Source: Coturnix japonica
Lineage: Eukaryota; Chordata; Aves; Galliformes; Phasianidae
Direction: 5' to 3'
Length of the DNA: 64,000 nt
Assembly (NCBI RefSeq): GCF_001577835.2
Contig: NC_029516.1
Coordinates: 82,370,328-82,434,327, forward strand
The notes below the pieces were generated by a model, which had not been told where the DNA came from, searched no databases, and saw only the letters and a list, made by a program, of their open reading frames with translations. Positions 39,201 through 50,552 of the stretch are shown piece after piece; position 1 is the first letter of the stretch; each line of letters starts with the position of its first letter. A program made the translations under genes and the position numbers.

Positions 39201-42200
39201 GAAGCTAGCATGATGCCTAGCTAATTTTCACACCAGTTTCAGGATCTGTACATATTGCCCAAATAGGTGTTTGGCACAGTCTCACTATGAGCACTGGCTC
39301 TGATCCAGAGTCTGGAAGCTGCTGCTCAAGGTCCCCAAAGGTTATTAGTCATTTCCAGCTGATGGTTGGTTGTTGGCCTGTATAAAAATGAGGTGGTAGC
39401 TCAGCTGAGCTCCCAGGAGACACATTAGTAGGAAGAATAGCAAGAGGTCTCTTTCTTGGCAGTGCACCAGATCAGAGCTCAACAACAATAGTGAGGCAAA
39501 GTGGAGAACTTGCTGTGCTGTTGCTCATGCTGTGCCAACCCTTCCTCATAGCAGCAGCCTCACTCAAAGAGAAGTGCTGTCCTTCTGCTTTGAAATGTAG
39601 AGTCAGGGTTCCTTGCGTTCTGTAAGTCACTGTGTGCATTTACAGACATTTTGCATGTACTTGTGGTGAAAATAAAACTGAAACCCAGGCTGCTGTTGGC
39701 TGAGCTGTCTGAGTTTGTTCTGGAGACACGCTGAAAGCAGGACTGGGATAGACAGATACTGCGTTTTAACACCCAATACCTTTTGTAAGTGTAAATGCAC
39801 AAGGTAACCCTTGTGAAGCACTTTCCTTCTGCAGTCATTTGCGGGATTATTACAGGAATTGTTCCACTCATTTCTATGGCACAGCCACTTCTGAGACAGA
39901 ACGTGGTTATTTAATAGTGCACAGACACATGCATAGCCATTGAGGACAGAAGGTGCCTAAAAATACTGCTGGCAAGTCCTTGTTCAGCCTACACAGTGCA
40001 TACTATGCCCTCTACCATGCAGCATACTATTAAACCCATATGTTAAGGCATGATACATTGGGGTATGGGATAAAACGCAGAAGAAACAGATTGGCTCAGT
40101 CCCACTGTCCAGCTGTTTTTTAAAATCATGCCTTAAGAGGACTGCTTGTGCAACGCTGCAATGTTCATGCAGGGGAACATAGCAACCTCTTTCAAGGGAG
40201 ACAGGTTCCTTTTGTGTTGCTAAGTGACATCCTCACGACAGTACTCCAGTGAGGCTTTGAACATTCGCCCTTTTGGACTTAGACCCGTGTTCTTGTCCAT
40301 CTTGGAATAGCTCTGGGCTGAGACCTTTCTTAAAGAAACTGCTGTAGAAATGTTATTTTCTTCATAGCTCCAAAAGGCAGATTTCTACTTGTTAGCTGTA
40401 GGCCTGCTGTAAGGTTGCCAGGTTAGCCTTGAAGTGTGCTTGGAGCCAACCTGGTGGAGTTAGAGCTGCTGTAGCTCCATGTGTGTCTTTTTTACATGAA
40501 GGAATATAGCAAAGCCAAAAAAGCTGTCCAGACTTCCCCTGCACATGGAGTAATCCCAGGAGGTGAGAGCTTAACACATCTGCGAGACCTACCTTTTCTG
40601 TAAGATAAAGCACATAAAGAATGCCAGGGGAAACAGTTTCAGTTACCCAGTGGTCTGATTGACCGCTTAATTGAATTTGGTATAAATCTCAAAGCAGTGT
40701 GATGTGCTTTATGGGACTTCATGTTTCCTTCTGCATCTTGTGGAGCTTCTGCCACATGTTCTTCAACCTGTGTGAGAAGTCCTTGGGTGGGGAGATGGAC
40801 CAGTCCTGCTGTGTGACAGCTCCCAAATGCTCAGCCACCTGCATAGAAGTGGTCTGACCTGGGACTGCTTCTCCCATGCCATGACAAATCCTTCCTGTAT
40901 CACTGAGGGGAAATAAGAAATTCTTCACTAGGAGAGTGGTTAGGCCCTGGAACAGGCTGCCCAGGGAGGTTGTGGATGCCCCGTCCTTGGAGGTGTTCAA
41001 GACCAGGTTGGACGGGGCCCTGGGCAACCTGATCTAGTAAATGTGTATGTTTGGTGGCCCTGCCAGGCAGGGGGGTTGGAATTACATGATCCTTGAGGTC
41101 CCTTCCAACCCGGGTCATTCTGTGATTCTGTGATTCTGTGAAGTGCTTCTTTGCCATCTTCTGTAGAAGGTGGAGTCACTCTGTGGCAATGTCATCACTT
41201 GGTGTATGTGGCTCTACATTTCCAAGCCATTTTTGCTGTCACTGCAAACTTTATAAATGATGCAGCTGCTCACAAGTTCACATCCCACCTTACAGACAGA
41301 TTTCTCCTGAAGCAAGGACTGCCTCATTGTTTTGGAGGCTGCAGCCTACCTGCCTGCAGACATGAGCTCAGCTATCGAAATAGTATTGGCTGAAAGTCTC
41401 CTTGAACTTCAATGCGTTTTCCTCTAATTGCTCTTCATTTCTCTGTAGCAGTGCGCAAAGGGTACAGGATCCAGACTGACAAGGAAAGGGACTCCATGAA
41501 GGTGTTGTACTATGTGGAGAAAGAACTGGCCCAGTTTGACCCATCGAGGAGGATGCGAGAGCGATGTGAGGAACAAGAATGGTTTGATTTTTTTTTTCAC
41601 TGACCTGAAAAGTACTCTGCAAATTCATAGCTTAAAGTCAGCTGTCTTTGTCTTGAAAGACTCTAGGATATAATGCTTGGGATGGATAAAGTCTAGATTT
41701 TAGGAACCTATGGGTATATTTTGATTTTAAAGAGTTGCTTCTTATTTGATCGTCCTTCATTAGAGTAAACTAATGTCAGAGTACAAACCCAAGTGAGGAT
41801 CTTCCTTACATTAGGAGATGGAGGTGCAGTAGTAGGAATGGCTATGAGGAGGACTTGCAGCACTGTGGGGGCTCAGTTCCTTTGTGCAGCACCCGACTCG
41901 TGCAGTGCTAACCCACATTAGCTGTGGTGGAGGCTCTTTTAAAACAGATGTGTGAGATCCTGCAAATCAGCAAAGGTAAGGGCTTTGGGAAGTGACATGA
42001 AATCAAGGCCTTGTACAGATTAGGCATAACTAACAAATGATATGTACTTCTAAAACAGTCGTTGCTCAGTACACCGTCTTCTCCACCCACAAGATTTACT
42101 ATAAAAAGACCTCTCCAGATTGGTGTGTCAGGCTTCCAGATGTCAATGTACTTGATGAGGCAGAGACTGACAGTGATTCAGACAGTCTCATATGTTTAAA

Positions 42201-44952
42201 AAGAAATTATTTTTTTTTTTCTTTTTGTGAGGGGGCTGTTTTTGTTTTAACTGGGCAAATCAGGCCAAATCCACAGCCAGCCTGTCTCACACCAGGAAAG
42301 GGGGAGGTGGCACAACTGCTGTGACGATGTGCCACCTCGGGGAGGTGGAGAGCTCCCACGTGCTGGTGAAGCAGGGCTGAGGAAGGATTTCTGCTCGAAG
42401 GCTGAGCTCAGCTGTCTGAATGCAGGCATCTGATGCCTTTTGAGGTACACTTGGAATATCCCATCTGGTTGCTGAGCTCTAGCTCAGAAGACTGGTAGTT
42501 TTGGCAGCAGTTCTGTGCTCAAACTGAGACCCGGGGCAGGGTTGCACAAAGGTTTGGAGGAAAGCCTTGGGTTCCATTTTGGACTTTTTCTAATGGAGAG
42601 CAGCTTAGCTTCTTTCTGAAAAGGCTGCAGCCAGTTTCACTTCAGACTTCCAGTCTTCTCATCCTCACACATGCCCTTAGGTGATGCCTATCTTATTTTC
42701 TACAACTTCTCCTGCAGATAACAACACTGTCTCTGAGCTGAGCTCTTTGCATGAGGATGATTTGAACTTCAGGCAGCCCTACCGCCAGGCACGGAGGAAA
42801 CCTCTGCCTCCTGCAGAAGACCTGGATGGTGATGCTGAGTACTGGGCAGGAGTCATTGGTGGGGGCAGCACATCGAGATCACAGGCGATCTCTGATTACA
42901 GAGATGAGAGGGACACTTTCCGGCACAGGTGAGGAGTGTTGTGTTTGAGAGGCTGCCATATAAATTGATAAAGAAGGGAGAAGGGCCAGATGTACCGGGA
43001 GCTTTTCTCCATTTCCTCCTGCCATGGTCCAGTCTAGCAAGATGGAGAGGTTGCAGCTCTAGAGAAAGATGAAAGTGTCATTAGATGAGGACAGCATGAA
43101 TCTGATTTCCACAAGTCTGCTGAAGCCTGCCAAGCTGGGCAAAGCTAGGTACTGACAGCATTCCAGGTGGGATGCAAGAGTGAGATAAATAGGAGAAACA
43201 GAGCTTCCACAGTGCTCTGTTCAGATTTGTACTTGATTGATCCCTTGGGCAATTTTCGGTGCTGTTGTGCTTTATTGGGAATCACAGAACTGGCACCTAG
43301 AAGAGAGATGCTGTGTGCTTTTCCCTCTTATGTTGGCAGCCTGGTCTCCCAGAAGTAGTGGCAGGGATTTCTTTCCCTCAGCACTGGGCTGGTGTTCCAG
43401 TTCACTCGCCTTAAACCTGTTTCAGAATTAACTTTCTGTGAGCTTCTATAGCCTGGTTCTTGGGTATCCCAGCAGGACATATACCTTCAGGTGCTGGGGG
43501 AAAGGGGAAGCAAGTCCAGTCCTGTCTAATGAAGGACAAGGGAATTCAATCTTGCCTTGGGTAGACATGTAGAATTTGAACTATCCACAATAGGCTGCTG
43601 TTACAATCAGCAGAGAGAAGTAGGCACTTCTAGGATGTGATACATCTTTTTCTGCAGAAGGTGGTAAAAGCAGGTCAGATGATTCATGTCCCAACAGTTT
43701 CCCTCCACTGTTTGTGAAGGCAGCCAAGGGGATGAATGTAGCTGATTCCCACCCTCTGTTTTTTCTCTCTTCCAGCCAGCAGAGATCCAAGTCCGAGATG
43801 TTGTCCCGCAAGAGTTTCTCTGTGGGAGTTCCAGCTGTCTCTATGGATGAGCTGGCAGCCTTTGCAGAGTCCTACAGCCAGCGGGCCCGGCGGGCAGACA
43901 GCCAGGAGACTCGGCGTTTTGAGCGGTCAGAGTCACGCAGTGGCCGTGGTGGAGGGCTGACCCATCAGGATAGCACCATGGATGAGTTCTACACGAAGCG
44001 CAGCAGGGGGAACCGAGAGCCACTGACGGACTCGGACCGGGGCTGGTCGTACAGCCCGCCCCGGAGACGGGCCCATGAGGAGAAGCACCTGCCCAGGCTG
44101 GTGAGCCGGACACCTGGAGGGAGCCAGAAGTATGATCACTCCTACCTCAGCAGCGTCTTGGAGAGAAAGTCCCGGAGCTATGATGAAAGTGGAGACCATT
44201 GTGAAACTCCCTCAAAGCTGAGCTCACAGCACAGCCAGAGAGGTGGGGGAACATATTATGCCTGGTCACCACCTTCTACCTACAAATCTGATACATCTCA
44301 GCAGCAGGAGTCACCACCACCTGAGCAGGAGGAAGGGGAGGACACCCTGCCTCCCTACAGCGAGAGGGAGCTGAGCCGAGGCCCTTCGTACCGGGCCAGG
44401 GAGCAGGCCTACCTCAACGCCTCTGACAAGAAGAGGAAAAAGGATCCCAAGAAAACAGTGAGGCCCTGTCTTGTGCTTCTGTTCCAAGTAGGCTGAGCAG
44501 GGAACCAACAGGCAGGGGTTGCTAACCAGTTTAGCAGCTTTCCAGTTTAGCAGAGGGCAAAGCCTGGTGTCTGAGTTTGAGGAACTCCTGATAGTGCAAG
44601 GAACTCTGCAGAGACCTCAGGGGCATCACTGTGAGATGTTTGCCCGTGGGCATGTGTGCCGTGTGTGCCAAAGGCACACAGAGCCACATAGGAGGGATGC
44701 CAGTAGGTGAAAAACATCCTGTCCCCATCTGAACTAGTGAGGGCTGATGAGTCTGTTGTTTCTGGGGAGAGGGAAACAAGAACCAAAGTGTCCTGTGTGA
44801 GAAAGAAGGGTGTTGCTGTTGTTGTTGCTGTTTGCTGTGTCTCTGTCAAAGCTACATCCGTCTGATTGTCTGTTATGTGGGTACTTTCCTATTGACATCT
44901 CTCTCCTCTCTTTCAGAATGATTTCCCAACGAGAATGTCCCTCGTGGTTTGA
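15190..44952 (+). CDS. ILDR2: ILDR2 (angulin-3), complete coding region in ten exons
   Basis: ILDR2 is an LSR/angulin-family type I membrane protein of tricellular junctions, also linked to lipid homeostasis and to an immune inhibitory role in mammals. Exons: 15190-15235, 21742-22074, 22574-22693, 30784-30840, 35150-35296, 36025-36201, 41449-41565, 42718-42928, 43776-44457, 44917-44952. They total 1926 nt, 641 residues (human about 639), with AG/GT at every border and no frame break. Residues 1-20 are a signal peptide; the Ig-like V domain spans about 21-165 with C42 and C145; the membrane segment is about 187-208. Thirteen cysteines lie at 207-231. The tail has [65 protein letters not shown] and LPPYSE, ending [11 protein letters not shown], where LVV resembles a class II PDZ ligand. 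The start has strong context (AAGATGG). Assignment to ILDR2 rather than ILDR1 or LSR rests on remembered near-identity along the whole length and on MAEL as neighbour. Confidence 0.97.
16338..16362. repeat. (GT)12 microsatellite
   Basis: An uninterrupted run of about twelve GT units in ILDR2 intron 1, about 1.1 kb after exon 1. Likely length-polymorphic and able to adopt Z-DNA. Confidence 0.95.
17683..17825 (-). repeat. CR1 LINE 3' fragment
   Basis: Contains GGTTAGAAAAGACCACTAAG and ATCATCTAATCCAACTGCC, the minus-strand 3' end of a CR1 of the type also seen in plus orientation at 56396 and 57752. Confidence 0.85.
21742..22074 (+). CDS. ILDR2: ILDR2 coding exon 2 (most of the Ig-like domain)
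   Basis: 333 nt, phase 1 at both ends, between TCTTTCAG and GTAACT. Reads [20 protein letters not shown] and continues through [46 protein letters not shown]. Nearly identical to mammalian ILDR2. Confidence 0.97.
22574..22693 (+). CDS. ILDR2: ILDR2 coding exon 3 (end of the Ig-like domain)
   Basis: 120 nt, phase 1 at both ends. Reads [19 protein letters not shown] and ends SVELLVL; the YYC cysteine is the second Ig cysteine (C145). Confidence 0.97.
26103..26220 (-). repeat. CR1 LINE 3' fragment, degraded
   Basis: GGCCTTGAAGGTCATCTAGT, then TTCCAACCCCTCTG and CTTGGCCTTGAACACTTCCA, follow the CR1 3' order in minus orientation. The terminal repeat is lost. Confidence 0.75.
28915..29088 (-). 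repeat. CR1 LINE 3' fragment
   Basis: Starts CATAGAATCATTTGAGTTGG, continues TTAAAGGCCATCCAGTCCAT and CTGGGCAACCTGTTGCAGTT. A minus-strand CR1 3' end; the copy at 50470 looks related. Confidence 0.88.
30784..30840 (+). CDS. ILDR2: ILDR2 coding exon 4 (juxtamembrane stalk)
   Basis: 57 nt, phase 1 at both ends, between TTTTCTAG and GTATTC. Reads [18 protein letters not shown], as in mammalian ILDR2. It is isolated between an 8.1 kb and a 4.3 kb intron and is a candidate for alternative use. Confidence 0.95.
30841..35149 (+). other. ILDR2 intron 4
   Basis: 4.3 kb. An open frame at 34028-34720 has no recognisable family, lacks splice support and appears fortuitous. No repeat recognised apart from a run of A at about 34573-34584. 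Intron 5 (35297-36024) shows nothing. Confidence 0.75.
35150..35296 (+). CDS. ILDR2: ILDR2 coding exon 5 (membrane segment and Cys-rich block)
   Basis: 147 nt, phase 1 at both ends, between TTTCCAG and GTGAGT. Encodes [20 protein letters not shown] and then [19 protein letters not shown] onward. It holds the whole membrane segment and thirteen cysteines on its cytosolic flank. Confidence 0.97.
36025..36201 (+). CDS. ILDR2: ILDR2 coding exon 6
   Basis: 177 nt, phase 1 at both ends. Begins [18 protein letters not shown] and contains [14 protein letters not shown] and [19 protein letters not shown] proline-rich cytosolic segment. Confidence 0.96.
36202..41448 (+). other. ILDR2 intron 6
   Basis: 5.2 kb with one well-preserved CR1 at 40898-41141. 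I see nothing else. Introns 7 (41566-42717), 8 (42929-43775) and 9 (44458-44916) hold only short T-rich or GTT-rich runs. Confidence 0.75.
40898..41141 (+). repeat. CR1 LINE 3' fragment, well preserved
   Basis: Contains GAAATTCTTCACTAGGAGAG, GGAGGTTGTGGATGCCCCGT, and the tail GGTCATTCTGTGATTCTGTG. Plus orientation, with the 8-base tail unit intact in about three copies, so relatively young. Close in sequence to the copies at 55164 and 56228. Confidence 0.96.
41449..41565 (+). CDS. ILDR2: ILDR2 coding exon 7
   Basis: 117 nt, phase 1 at both ends. Reads [20 protein letters not shown] and [17 protein letters not shown] plus-strand CR1 ends about 310 nt upstream in the intron. Confidence 0.97.
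42718..42928 (+). CDS. ILDR2: ILDR2 coding exon 8
   Basis: 211 nt, phase 1 in and phase 2 out, between CTGCAG and GTGAGG. Contains [19 protein letters not shown] and [13 protein letters not shown], ending RDTFRH. Less conserved than exons 2-7. Confidence 0.95.
43776..44457 (+). CDS. ILDR2: ILDR2 coding exon 9 (long Ser/Arg-rich tail)
   Basis: 682 nt ending in phase 0 at a GTGAGG donor just after AAAACA. Contains [90 protein letters not shown] and KKRKKDPKK. Many Arg-x-x-Ser sites suggest phosphorylation. Confidence 0.96.
44917..44952 (+). CDS. ILDR2: ILDR2 coding exon 10 (C-terminus)
   Basis: 36 nt of coding sequence after [18 protein letters not shown] and TGA. Identical in residues to remembered mammalian ILDR2. 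It continues into the 3'UTR. Confidence 0.95.
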   Translation, partial: NDFPTRMSLVV

Positions 44953-47560
44953 AGTCACTGTGGACATGTCATAGCAGTGGGCTGGATACCATGATGTGAT
45001 TGCAGTGGAAAGGATGCAGAGCAACAAGCAAACTGGGCCCCGGTGAACCTTTACAGACACTGGCCAGGGACTCTTTGTTCAAAAATGGTTTGTTTCATCA
45101 GGGCAGCAGGCTCCCATGAACAGCACCCAATCTCAGAGGCTTTGGAAGTCTGCCAGAAAAATGAGTCCAGGGCTCTGTTTGGCCCCTTCCATTCTGCACT
45201 GGAAGGCAGCCATGTCCTTACAACCCCTGCAGTCCTGAACTAGGAGCAAGGCTGCCTTTGTGCCTCTTTCCCTATCTCACGTGCAGAAAGAGGCCTGTGT
45301 GCGTACCTCATGCTCCCTCTGTCTCCTCTGTTCACTGGATCAAAATCGTCTCCATGCTTAGAGTCTATTCTGTATCATCCCCACGCTGGGAGGAGGCCTT
45401 GTTCTTACAGCTGCAGACTGCCTCCAAGGCTCTAAATTATGAAAGAAAATCTACATCTTTTCAGACACCACAGAGCAGGACTGATGAGGTGTTTCTTTGC
45501 AAGGGCTGAACAGAGAGAGAGAGACAAGTATGGGCTGGTTTGTTCAATATATTTAGTTATGTTCATTGTGTGCTGAGAGTTGCAAGTGAGATTGATGTAT
45601 TGTTTTGAAAGTGAATCAAAGTAGCTTTTCTTGTGATGAGAGCATGATGTGTTTTTCCTCCCATCCCCAACTGTGATTTGTTTTGATAAAGTTGCATTTT
45701 CTTGCAGCTGAGCTATGACCTGTTAGAGCTTCAAGCTAGAATATCTACTCCACCATATCATAAGCAGTGCTCCAACTTTGCTGGTGTTCTGCTCCCAGCG
45801 CCTCCAGACTTAGTGGCCTTTTTGTTTTAAAGAAGCAAAAGGGAAAAAGATGCAGTGAGGAGGCTGCAGATGTTTGTTTTGTGAAGTGGGACTGCTTCTC
45901 TCTGGTCACTGTTCCCAGGCACTGAACAAAGCAGTGACAGCAGTGGAAAAAGGATTAACACTGGGTGAACACAAACCTTGAAAGACCCTTTTCAGTTACA
46001 GTCGTTTCTTTCACTACAGTTGTGACATGATTTTGGTGGCTCTTGTCTCAGGAACAGCTGAATCTAGAAGTGAATGCATCACACCATCTGGAAGCCGGCA
46101 TTCTGGTTTTTGTGGGGTAAAATGCAGTCATTTATTTTTTAGCTGCTAAAATTACATGAAGAAAGATAGCGGGAATAATTCAGGGTCTAGTATCTTGCTT
46201 ACCATTAGGACTGGAAACAAGTGCAGCATTCTATTTTGTTACAGATGTTGTCAGCCTCTGAAATGTCATCTCGTAACTTTGGGCATTTGTTCGTTACCTG
46301 GCCTCAAATTTATGGGGTGCTCACTCTAGCAATATGTTTTTGAACACTGGATCGATAGGTTAACATCACTGCAGTTCTCCATAAAAGTTGCAGATTCATT
46401 TCTGTACAAGTCCTTTGTGGTATTAGCTCACCAGGAGTGGTCGTGGGAGAGGAAGAGTACTCTCCACAGACTTGATGCTGCTGTAGTTTTTTTTTATGCT
46501 AGAAGATGAATGACACAAGGATGGCTTTCTTTTCCACACTTTTCTTCCTGGCCAAAGAAAGATTAGCCTGCAGGAACATATTAGACTTGGATCTGCCTTG
46601 CAGTATGGTTTGAGAAACTAAATTTTAGGTACATTTTGATATTATTATTAATGTATATTCCTAGGAAAATCACAGCTCAGTTAACAAAAGGCTGGCGGGT
46701 GCTTTCCATCTGAGGTCTCTGAGGCCTTGAGAGATCTACAGTGTTACTTGATGTGCTGTTTAAAATTAAACATTTCACCCCTGACATATGATAATACTGT
46801 CAAGCAAAAAATGTTAATATTTTGTTGGTCTGAAAATCTTGGGAGGCCCTATGCCATGGATTTTAGGGAAGTTTAACCTGCTGTCCTTCCCATCAGACAT
46901 CCAACAGACCCAGGAAGCTTTTCACCATGCAGAGATGTGCATCTGCATTAAATGTGCATCTGCAACAGTGATTGTGTCAGAAATTGGCCCATTAGCAACG
47001 TGTCTGTATCAGCACCAAATGGATCATCTGGAAAGTGAAAGGTGACGTAGAGTTGGGCTTCCATCTCCATAGCTGCACAACCCTAATGACCTGTGACTCT
47101 TGGATAAGCAACACGGAGGGAGCAGGAAGACAGAAGCTGGTAGGAGTCACTTGTTTCAGAAAAGAGTAATGGTAGCTTTGTGCCTAGACCAAGTTTAAGA
47201 GCACCTGCAGGATGCTGGTACTGGAAAATAATGAGCCTGATTATTGCATTTAATCTGACAGTGATGGGATCTCAAATTATAAATTTTCCAGTGATCAAGT
47301 TTTATTGCTGGCATAAAGTTTAAATCCTTTTCATGCAAGATATGGATGTCTGAGTCATGTTGATGATGCAGATGGTTTTGTGGCCTTCAAATGAAGCATC
47401 ACAACAGTGACTAGCTAAGTAAACAACTGAGATGATGAGCAAATCCTGTAAAAAATTATAAGCCCTTAGGGCAGCAGCAGGACTAAGTATCAGTGCTACA
47501 TCTGGCTGTGCTGTCAATAGTGTTATCTAGGCTTCAGAATAAAGTCTTGGCATAATGGGA
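44953..47560 (+). other. ILDR2 3'UTR (extent uncertain)
   Basis: Sequence after the stop with no coding signal. The first clear AATAAA is at 47538-47543, giving a 3'UTR of about 2.6 kb; ATTAAA variants occur near 46765. The end is a guess without transcript data. Confidence 0.4.
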
Positions 47561-48292
47561 AAGAAAATACCAAGCAACATGCCCCAGGCCTGCCTTACCT
47601 GTGCAGCCAGCAATGCCAGTCATGTGCTGAACTTCCCTGGAAAGCCCCAGCTCCTGCTGTTGCGTGGATCCCTCAGCATCACACTGAATCATGATTTTAA
47701 CACTGGTTTGTGACTCTGAGGGTCCCTGCTGACCATGGATCAGCAGATGTGCTGCTTTCTTGACCTTTTGTTCCAACAAGCCCACTCTGGGTGGGTAATA
47801 CTAGTTCACTAGTGCACCTGCAACAGAAAAAGACCAGTAGTTAAATGAAAGACCTATACATACAACCTCCCTTTAAAGACTGACTTGAAACTGGCCAGAG
47901 AAATCTGAAGCAAAGAAAATATCAGTATTGGGCACATTAAGACAGAATTAATCTTCTATAGGGAAAATTTATTCTCTGAGAATTTTTTTTCAAGGAGTTT
48001 TAAGAGAGTTAGCATGAGGGTGCCACTGTTGGAATGTGACCAGCCTTCCCCAGTAACAGAATAGTCTGACACTGTGCGGAAGAGCTTTTCTCAGCCCATT
48101 TGCTCCCACAGTCCCAGGTCATCCTGAGTACTCTAACTGCTAATGTCTCTTTTGACCAAAGGTCCCTTGCAAAGCTGCTTCTCTGAAGAAATACAGGGCA
48201 GTCACTGGCCTGTACAAATACAGATCCCTGAGCAGGAGTGATCACAGAACATTTTACAAGTCAAACATAGCAACAAACTTTTATAGAAGTAC

Positions 48293-48640
48293 AGAACCAT
48301 AAAATGGCATGGGTTGAAAAGGACCACAATGATCATGTAGTTTCAACCGCCCCCCCTGCTGTGTGCAGGGTCTCCAACCACCTGACCAGGCCCAGAGCCA
48401 CATCCAGCCTGGCCCTGAATGCCTCCAGGGATGGGGCATCCACAGCCTCCTTGGGCAACCTGTTCCAGTGCGTCACCACCCTCTGTGTGAAAAGCTTCCT
48501 CCTAATATCTAACCTAAACATCCCATGTCTTAGTTTAAGACCATTCCCCCTTGTCCTGTCACTATCCACCCTCATAAACAGCCACTGCTGTTTATATGCT
48601 CCCTTTAAGTACTGCAAGGACACAGCGAGGTACATAACTA
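48293..48640 (-). repeat. CR1 LINE 3' fragment
   Basis: Contains CATGGGTTGAAAAGGACCAC, GATGGGGCATCCACAGCCTC and GTGAAAAGCTTCCTCCTAAT. The minus strand encodes the end of the CR1 ORF2 product: HWNRLPKEAVDAPSLEAFRA in a 100-residue open frame from 48635 to 48333. Confidence 0.94.
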
Positions 48641-50469
48641 CAATGTTTATCTTGCCTGGACTATTCTGAAAATAAAATACATCATCATTGAGACCGTCCC
48701 ACTGAGAAAATGCTCAGAGCTATCTTTTTTCCTCCAGGGACCTTTCACGTGAAGCTCTGGGTGAGGTTCTGTTCTGTGCCACTAAGAAGTACAGGTCTGG
48801 GACATGTGGAAATGAAAGCTGGAGTGGCTTTAGCTCATTCTTTAACTGGGTCCAGGAGCAAATGGACCTTTGGCATAAGCCAGGTGCTGCAGAACTGACC
48901 CTCACTCCTGGAACCTCTGTGGGGCAGCACCGCCATCTGGCTATAATGGCGGGTATGCTTTGTGCAGCAGCTGAGCTGCCAAATGCACAGTCATGTTTGC
49001 GTGGGGCTCCTGAAGCCATTGTCCTATTACCCGGGAGGTCAGAGAAGAGATCCCTGTACACTGCACGATGGGTCAGCTATTTTTGATACCATCTAAAAAA
49101 ATGCCAGCTGAATTATCAGCATCAGAAACGGAATGGTATTAGTAACATTAGGAATAAATGGGAGGAATATGCCCCGATTCCCACGTCAGTTCCCTTGTGA
49201 CCTTTATAACTGCTTGTGGACATTCACCCCTACCTGTACAGGGGCCTTTGCCAAAAGAGACCTTCACCCCCTCTCCCTGTCTGCCCTTTGCTCTGTGTTG
49301 TGCATATGATCCCTCTCTGACTGCTCTGCATGCTCGGCTATACACAGCTGACCTTCAGCTCGGGGGCTTCAGTCAGTTTGGCTGTGGAGTGAGTTGCATT
49401 TTGTTAAAAAAGCAAAGGAAAAAAACCACCACCACCAACAGCTAAAAACGTTTTTACCCCCACAAAACAAAACCCCAAGCCTTCCATCTGTTCTTGAACT
49501 CAAGTAGGGATGTTACTGGAAACATTTTAAAGATTCAAGCCAAAGACAGTTTCTAAACAAGTGTGTATTGTTCCCAGTCCCAGGGCAGCTGCAGTAAGAG
49601 CTCTGAAGAGCAAACAATAGAAGCAAACCCATTCAGATCTCTTTGTCCTTGGTGTGAGGGGCAGCAAAGGGAAGGAAGTGGTGCTTCATCACACCCGGAC
49701 TGCAATTACGGCTCCAAGATGATGTGTTACATCTGAGTTTAAAAAGATGAATTAAAGGCTGTCAGGGTGATTTTAAAAGTAAAACTTAGGTCAAGGAAAT
49801 GGCATGGTTTCATCTCCAGTGCCTCCTTGGTGGATCTCTTCCACACCTGCTCACTTACCTTTATTCCTTCAAAGCCTTTACTTGTGCCCTGAGAGCCAGG
49901 TGCCCTCTGTGCCCAAACGCCAGGTGAATGCGGAGGCAATGAGGAGCTCCTGTGCACCTGTGTCACCCAGCCTGCAGAGCACCAGCACTGGCCTGTCATA
50001 CATCCCTCATGTCTGGTGGCAGCCAGGTGCCCGCTTCTCACAGACCCTGCTGAAAATCCCAGCCATGGTTGTGGTCCTCCTGCTGTTGGTCACAGAGCTG
50101 TTGGTTGTATTTTTTCCTTTCTTTTGTTGCAGTTGCTCATCTGCAACAGCTTTGTTCCCCCCATTAGGCACTGAGGGAGCAGCTTTCTTTGCTGTGCTCA
50201 GCTTCTGCTATTTTACTTAAATTCTCCTTCTCGCCTATAATGAAGTTATTTCCATAATGGGAGGCCGGAGGGAGTGTCAGAGAGAGACACTGCTCTGTAC
50301 AGCGACAATACAAGCACTCTGACAGCTTTCTGGGACACATCCTCACCCTCAGTTACCAAGCATTATGCATTCACCATGCTTGCAGTTTCCAATTTGTTGC
50401 TTTTGAGTTGTCACCATGGAGAATAAAAGCAAGAAAAGCTACTGCCTATCTATCTGCCTTTTTTCTTAC

Positions 50470-50552
50470 AGAATCATAGAATTGCAGAATCATCTGACTT
50501 GGAATGGGCCTTAAAGGCCACCCAGTCCAACTCCCCTGCAATGTTGCGCCCA
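50470..50552 (-). repeat. CR1 LINE 3' fragment
   Basis: AGAATCATAGAATTGCAGAA, then GGGCCTTAAAGGCCACCCAG: the last 80 or so bases of a minus-strand CR1 copy. Confidence 0.85.
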
